A stretch of 8,182 nt of DNA from Immundisolibacteraceae bacterium (GTDB taxonomy: Bacteria > Pseudomonadota > Gammaproteobacteria > Immundisolibacterales > Immundisolibacteraceae): assembly GCA_019090185.1 (NCBI GenBank), contig JAHRWJ010000323.1, positions 1-8,182 on the forward strand, read 5' to 3'. This document shows positions 6,201 through 8,182 of the stretch, piece by piece. The notes under the pieces are model-generated. The model did no database searches and was not told the DNA's origin. It saw only the letters and a program-made list of their open reading frames with translations. The position numbers and the translations under genes were made by a program. The stretch's first letter is position 1. The number at the start of each line of letters is the position of its first letter.

Positions 6201-7132
6201 GGAAAAACCAGTTGGCTGAGTGTTTGCAGAATCGGCTCCTTAATTTTGGCTGCGTTAACCTCGCTGACTAGGGACCATCCCAGCTCCGGGATGGCGGTGA
6301 GGGTGCCGAACACGATCTGCTCGTTGCTATCTCGGTAGGGTTGAGTGGTAGGCCAGCTTTGGTCGTCAACTGCGGAACGGACAATGGCTCGGCTGACCAT
6401 TGATTCGCCGAGTTGGAATTTTGAACCTTCAAGTCCTGCGATTAGAGCCCCGTCTGAATCGAGCAAATATTGCTGGGTTCTTTTTGGCTCCGGCTGCATG
6501 CTGGTATTGGCACTGGATGTCCAGAGTTGGTCGATGTCAATCAGCACGACCAACACGGCGGTTGCAGGAGCGCCGATTGGAAAAGCCATGCTAAAAGCGA
6601 ATTGGTCATCAAACTGATGACTCATGGGAGAGCCGACGTGAATTTCACCAGACATTGGAATGGCAATTTCGGCACGGGATAGTGAATTACCAAAGCCCAT
6701 TTCGGTGGCGAGCTGTTGAAACTGCTGTGGTGTTAATAGTTGATTTGCGGTGATTCCAGAGTCCGGTCGCACGATAGCAATGAGTTCGCCGGAGGCTGAG
6801 AAGACGGCCGCTTCACGAACTGCGGCTTCGCCTTCAATCAGAAACCCTATTAACGCAGTGATCTTTTGTTGAGCAGCCATGTGATTGGCTACAGCGATTT
6901 CCAGAGAGATGGATTGACTCTTGTTCGTCAGAACGCTTTTTAGACGGTCGATCTCAGATTCGAATTGTAGTTTTAGTAATTGGTTACTCGCCCGTGCTGA
7001 AGAGAGTTCGTTCTCGAGTCGGTAATTGAACGAGACTGAGCTGTACCAGGCAATGATGCCGAAAAAGGGTCCTAGTACGGCGAGCAATACTAGGAAAGTT
7101 GATACCTGCTTGAGTGAAAAATTGACTTTCAT
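3224..7132 (-). CDS. Membrane hybrid sensor histidine kinase (dCache-like, HAMP, four PAS, HisKA, HATPase, REC)
   Basis: The protein has 1302 residues from the ATG at 7132. An in-frame TTG at 7147 would add five residues; neither start has a clear Shine-Dalgarno. TM1 is about 11-30 and TM2 about 308-324. Between them lies a periplasmic sensor resembling dCache, with AAVFSASGELIAIV and a closing IPELGWSLVSEV. HAMP follows (about 325-382), then four PAS domains (about 383-505, 511-641, 650-770, 780-900). HisKA has the NtrB-type box GGIAHDYNNML with His920. HATPase shows Asn1035 (N box), Asp1080 in DTGMGM, IFDPFFSTK and GSGLGL (1105-1110). The C-terminal REC has Asp1176-Asp1177, phospho-acceptor Asp1220, Thr1247 and Lys1270. 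All catalytic residues are intact. The fourth PAS resembles FixL in GQRKDGSSFPM, but the position of the haem-ligating His is not His. The ligand is unknown. A hybrid kinase normally passes phosphate via an HPt protein, and none is encoded here. Confidence 0.93.
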   Translation of the reverse strand: MKVNFSLKQVSTFLVLLAVLGPFFGIIAWYSSVSFNYRLENELSSARASNQLLKLQFESEIDRLKSVLTNKSQSISLEIAVANHMAAQQKITALIGFLIEGEAAVREAAVFSASGELIAIVRPDSGITANQLLTPQQFQQLATEMGFGNSLSRAEIAIPMSGEIHVGSPMSHQFDDQFAFSMAFPIGAPATAVLVVLIDIDQLWTSSANTSMQPEPKRTQQYLLDSDGALIAGLEGSKFQLGESMVSRAIVRSAVDDQSWPTTQPYRDSNEQIVFGTLTAIPELGWSLVSEVNAAKIKEPILQTLSQLVFPVVLGISFLIWLELRLITLISRPIHLAGTAIKKVTRGDYDLDLKSSGIQEFDAIFKDFKQMALTRQQVEAELYAREQDLAITLNSIGDGVIVTDINSRITQMNPIAEQLTDWTIEQANGQHLDSVFRIIDGSNHNPIDRVAEQVLASKTPLSLNGHTTLISSKGSQYQLSATITPILDNNAKAAGVVLVFSDVSTAYWAREAAAETQRQLQAMFDGMQGMVFETDTEGNMTFLSARLKAIIGESSLAAKDDPSLQKSKLWDLVGEHFGANLPQKIKGLCDQAATGEAVKFDINFISDEQSVWRAYSIYPVSDKNGKITRLLHQTIDITQRKQTEEDALTSLNLLKLYREQSPVATIGWDLNMQIIDWNRAATELFGYSESEAKDSSFREELVPPRSNLQVTQAWEKLMTGQPTETILETTARDGHTVLSEWHSAPLKDLQNNVIGVASRVLDITAEHEARLALLAREHEQREILDSMMDAVMSIDLSGKVLSFNQAAVDLFEFSRDEVVGKSVHQILAPPYIAEFEQFRQRYLAGDHRPLGKARDFAGQRKDGSSFPMRLTINALPDDGSGLARFIGSCHDLSQFKQQEEQLRRAQRMDALGMLTGGIAHDYNNMLGVIIGYSGMLERKLTSQPKLAKHARQILRSAERGASLTKKLLGFSRHDRQTRLITERVDINALINDQLEILQKTLTVRIALAIDLEEHAWPVWLDSNDLEDAILNMSINAFHAMSDSSGIAKLTISTANTQLEKAEARALGIDAGEYVEMMITDTGMGMGDEIKEKIFDPFFSTKGTDGSGLGLSQVFGFITRANGGIKVHSTLGIGSEFTLYFPRYIENIANPAKTVTLDHDLDKGSFQGNGERILVVDDEVDLNEFITELLTEQGYEIYSALNSNSALDLLKQQPVDLLYCDVVMPGIDGYQLAEQVQQLYPHIKIQMTSGYTEDRQQKISDQSLHINVLYKPVNPPQILKRIRNLLNETTGQDATIMNEVENQ

Positions 7133-7180
7133 TGTTTGTCTTGCCAAGGCTTCGCTGGGTGGTTTTTAAATCACGCCTGG

Positions 7181-7209
7181 AATATGAATTGATCACGCCA
7201 TTCCCTCAA
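7181..7209 (-). promoter_or_regulatory. Candidate sigma70 promoter of the hybrid kinase gene
   Basis: On the minus strand TTGAGG (complement of 7204-7209) and CATATT (complement of 7181-7186) are separated by exactly 17 bp, each matching four of six consensus bases. The implied transcription start would be near 7174, about 40 nt before the ATG at 7132. It suggests the kinase is transcribed separately from the CoA-transferase. Confidence 0.4.
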
Positions 7210-7230
7210 TTCGGCAATACCTGGGTAGTT

Positions 7231-7254
7231 CTTAACGTTTTAAATAACTTTAAG
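7231..7254. repeat. A+T-rich inverted repeat upstream of the kinase promoter
   Basis: CTTAACGTT (7231-7239) and AACTTTAAG (7246-7254) are 9-bp half-sites with one mismatch around TTAAAT. It lies just upstream of the candidate kinase promoter, where an activator or repressor could bind. It could equally be a weak hairpin in the CoA-transferase 3' UTR. Confidence 0.35.
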
Positions 7255-7274
7255 CGTTGGTTTTGCTCCTGTTT

Positions 7275-7294
7275 TGCCGGCACCGAAACCGGCA
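7275..7294. repeat. Hairpin in the 3' flank of the CoA-transferase gene
   Basis: TGCCGG (7275-7280) pairs with CCGGCA (7289-7294) across an 8-nt loop, about 45 bp past the CoA-transferase stop. The minus strand continues with AAAACAGG and not a T-run, so it is not a standard intrinsic terminator. It may protect the transcript end, or mean little. Confidence 0.35.
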
Positions 7295-7339
7295 TTCGCT
7301 TTTAAAAACTGGGCTGCATCTGAAATTTGTAGAGCGGCC

Positions 7340-8182
7340 CTAAATTACCCCTTTGGTCTTTAGATCGGCAATTTCCTCTGCTGACAACCCGAGTTCATCT
7401 GCGTAGATTTGCTGATTATGCTGACCCAGCATGGGTGCGGTGGCTTTAATATGAGCCGGGCTCACGGAAAACTTATCGGCGACACCAAAGTGGGTGAGCG
7501 GCCCATGTTTGGGGTGTTCTACTTCGTAGATCATGTCGCGCTGCTTGAAATGGTCATTTTCGATGATCTGGTCATAGCCCAGCACCGGCGCGGCCACCAC
7601 TTCAACCGAGTCGCAAGCTGCGACAACTTCAGCGCTGCTGAGGTTGCCGAGCCAACCGTCGATCATCTGGTCAACAAACTCGGCATGCTGCTCCCGGCTC
7701 TTCCAGCTATTGGTACGGGGGTCATCAATCAGCTCTTCCCGGCCCATCAACCCGCACAGCGCTTTCCAGTGCGGATCAAAGGGGGCGAACAGGGATACAT
7801 ATTCACCATCACTGCAGAGGTAAGTATTCATCGGCGCGCCACCGCCCAGGGAGTTGCCGCTGCGCTGCCAGACAAAATCACCGTTGGCAGCCCCCATAAC
7901 ACCCATCGAGGAGGCGTATAGCTGGGCGTCGGTCAGGCAGGCATCGACCCACTGACCCTTGCCGGTGGAATTTCGATACTGCAGCGCGGCCAGGGCCCCC
8001 AGGGCCGCTTGCCAGCCGGCCATGTCATCGGCAATCACCGTACCGGCTCTAAGTGGTCGACCATCTTTCTCGCCGGTAACGCTCATTAACCCACCCATCG
8101 CCTGGCCCACCGGATCAAAACCTTTTTTATGGTGTAGCGGACCAAACTGACCAAAGCCACTGATTGAGATGTAGATAATATC
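7340..8182 (-). CDS. Class III (CaiB/BaiF) CoA-transferase, N-terminal part beyond the window
   Basis: The frame stays open to the window edge, so the visible 280 residues are the C-terminal portion of a protein that is usually about 380-410 long. The edge sequence IYISISGFGQFGP, followed by GFDPVGQAMGGLMSVTG, is the standard family signature, so the GTG at 8110 is an internal codon and not the start. The catalytic Asp is most likely Asp52 of the visible part, in VIADDMAG. GKGQWVDACLTDAQ, the next family motif, follows. The small domain and the C-terminal tail (ELGLSAEEIADLKTKGVI) are intact. Enzymes of this family move CoA between carboxylic acids, for example succinyl-CoA or formyl-CoA to carnitine, oxalate, methylacyl or aromatic acids. 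The substrate cannot be told from this part, and no acyl-CoA dehydrogenase or hydratase neighbour is visible. It lies upstream of the kinase on the same strand, 207 bp away, probably as a separate unit. Confidence 0.92.
   Translation of the reverse strand, partial: DIIYISISGFGQFGPLHHKKGFDPVGQAMGGLMSVTGEKDGRPLRAGTVIADDMAGWQAALGALAALQYRNSTGKGQWVDACLTDAQLYASSMGVMGAANGDFVWQRSGNSLGGGAPMNTYLCSDGEYVSLFAPFDPHWKALCGLMGREELIDDPRTNSWKSREQHAEFVDQMIDGWLGNLSSAEVVAACDSVEVVAAPVLGYDQIIENDHFKQRDMIYEVEHPKHGPLTHFGVADKFSVSPAHIKATAPMLGQHNQQIYADELGLSAEEIADLKTKGVI

Noticed and set aside
3723..6682. Several plus-strand ORFs of 60-110 residues inside the kinase gene
   Set aside because: All are antisense shadows of a continuous, motif-complete kinase frame; their Ser/Arg-rich translations are typical of reverse-strand reading.
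7275..7294. Intrinsic terminator for the CoA-transferase
   Set aside because: The hairpin is real but is followed by AAAAC on the transcribed strand, so the T-tract is missing.
7409..7921. 170-residue plus-strand ORF
   Set aside because: It is antisense to the CoA-transferase, whose family motifs are unmistakable, and its translation shows no domain.
8110..8110. GTG at 8110 as the start of the CoA-transferase
   Set aside because: The upstream in-frame codons to 8182 encode the conserved SGFGQFGP region, so the true start lies beyond the window.

Overview
The window reads as ordinary chromosome from a Gram-negative bacterium of moderate G+C content, most likely a gammaproteobacterium and possibly a marine one. 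This is inference from family content: a CaiB/BaiF CoA-transferase, a dCache/PAS hybrid kinase with an NtrB-like H-box, and a NYN-LOTUS protein. No rRNA, tRNA, CRISPR array, transposase or prophage gene is visible. Five of the six main genes are complete. The last one runs off the right edge.

Left part (1-1040). A stand-alone CinA-domain gene (+) ends at a strong bidirectional intrinsic terminator, followed by a second hairpin. Facing it on the minus strand is a 30-codon ORF with a good Shine-Dalgarno sequence. It encodes a probable single-pass membrane microprotein and is too short for routine gene calling. Its 3' UTR carries a C-rich loop and then the shared terminator with a run of eight U, a layout typical of 3'UTR-derived small RNAs. 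About 270 bp upstream of it hold only dyad-symmetric sequence.

Middle part (1040-2762). A class-I-like methyltransferase of a conserved but uncharacterised family (-) and a NYN/LOTUS predicted ribonuclease (+) are divergent, with only 26 bp between their start codons. Their ribosome binding sites abut inside that gap, so at least one promoter should lie inside the opposite gene. After the NYN gene comes a non-coding stretch of about 254 bp with a long nested inverted repeat (about 2561-2712).

Right part (2763-8182). All genes are on the minus strand. A truncated class III CoA-transferase is followed by a 1302-residue membrane hybrid histidine kinase (dCache-like sensor, HAMP, four PAS domains, HisKA, HATPase, REC) with a candidate promoter. 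A single-domain CheY-like response regulator follows 74 bp later. Kinase and regulator probably form one signalling unit, but no HPt domain and no DNA-binding or enzymatic output domain is present.

I see no obvious new multi-gene defence or mobile system. The most unusual items are the microprotein with its possible 3'UTR small RNA, the structured element at 2561-2712, the CinA variant lacking the conserved lysine, and the head-to-head methyltransferase/NYN pair.
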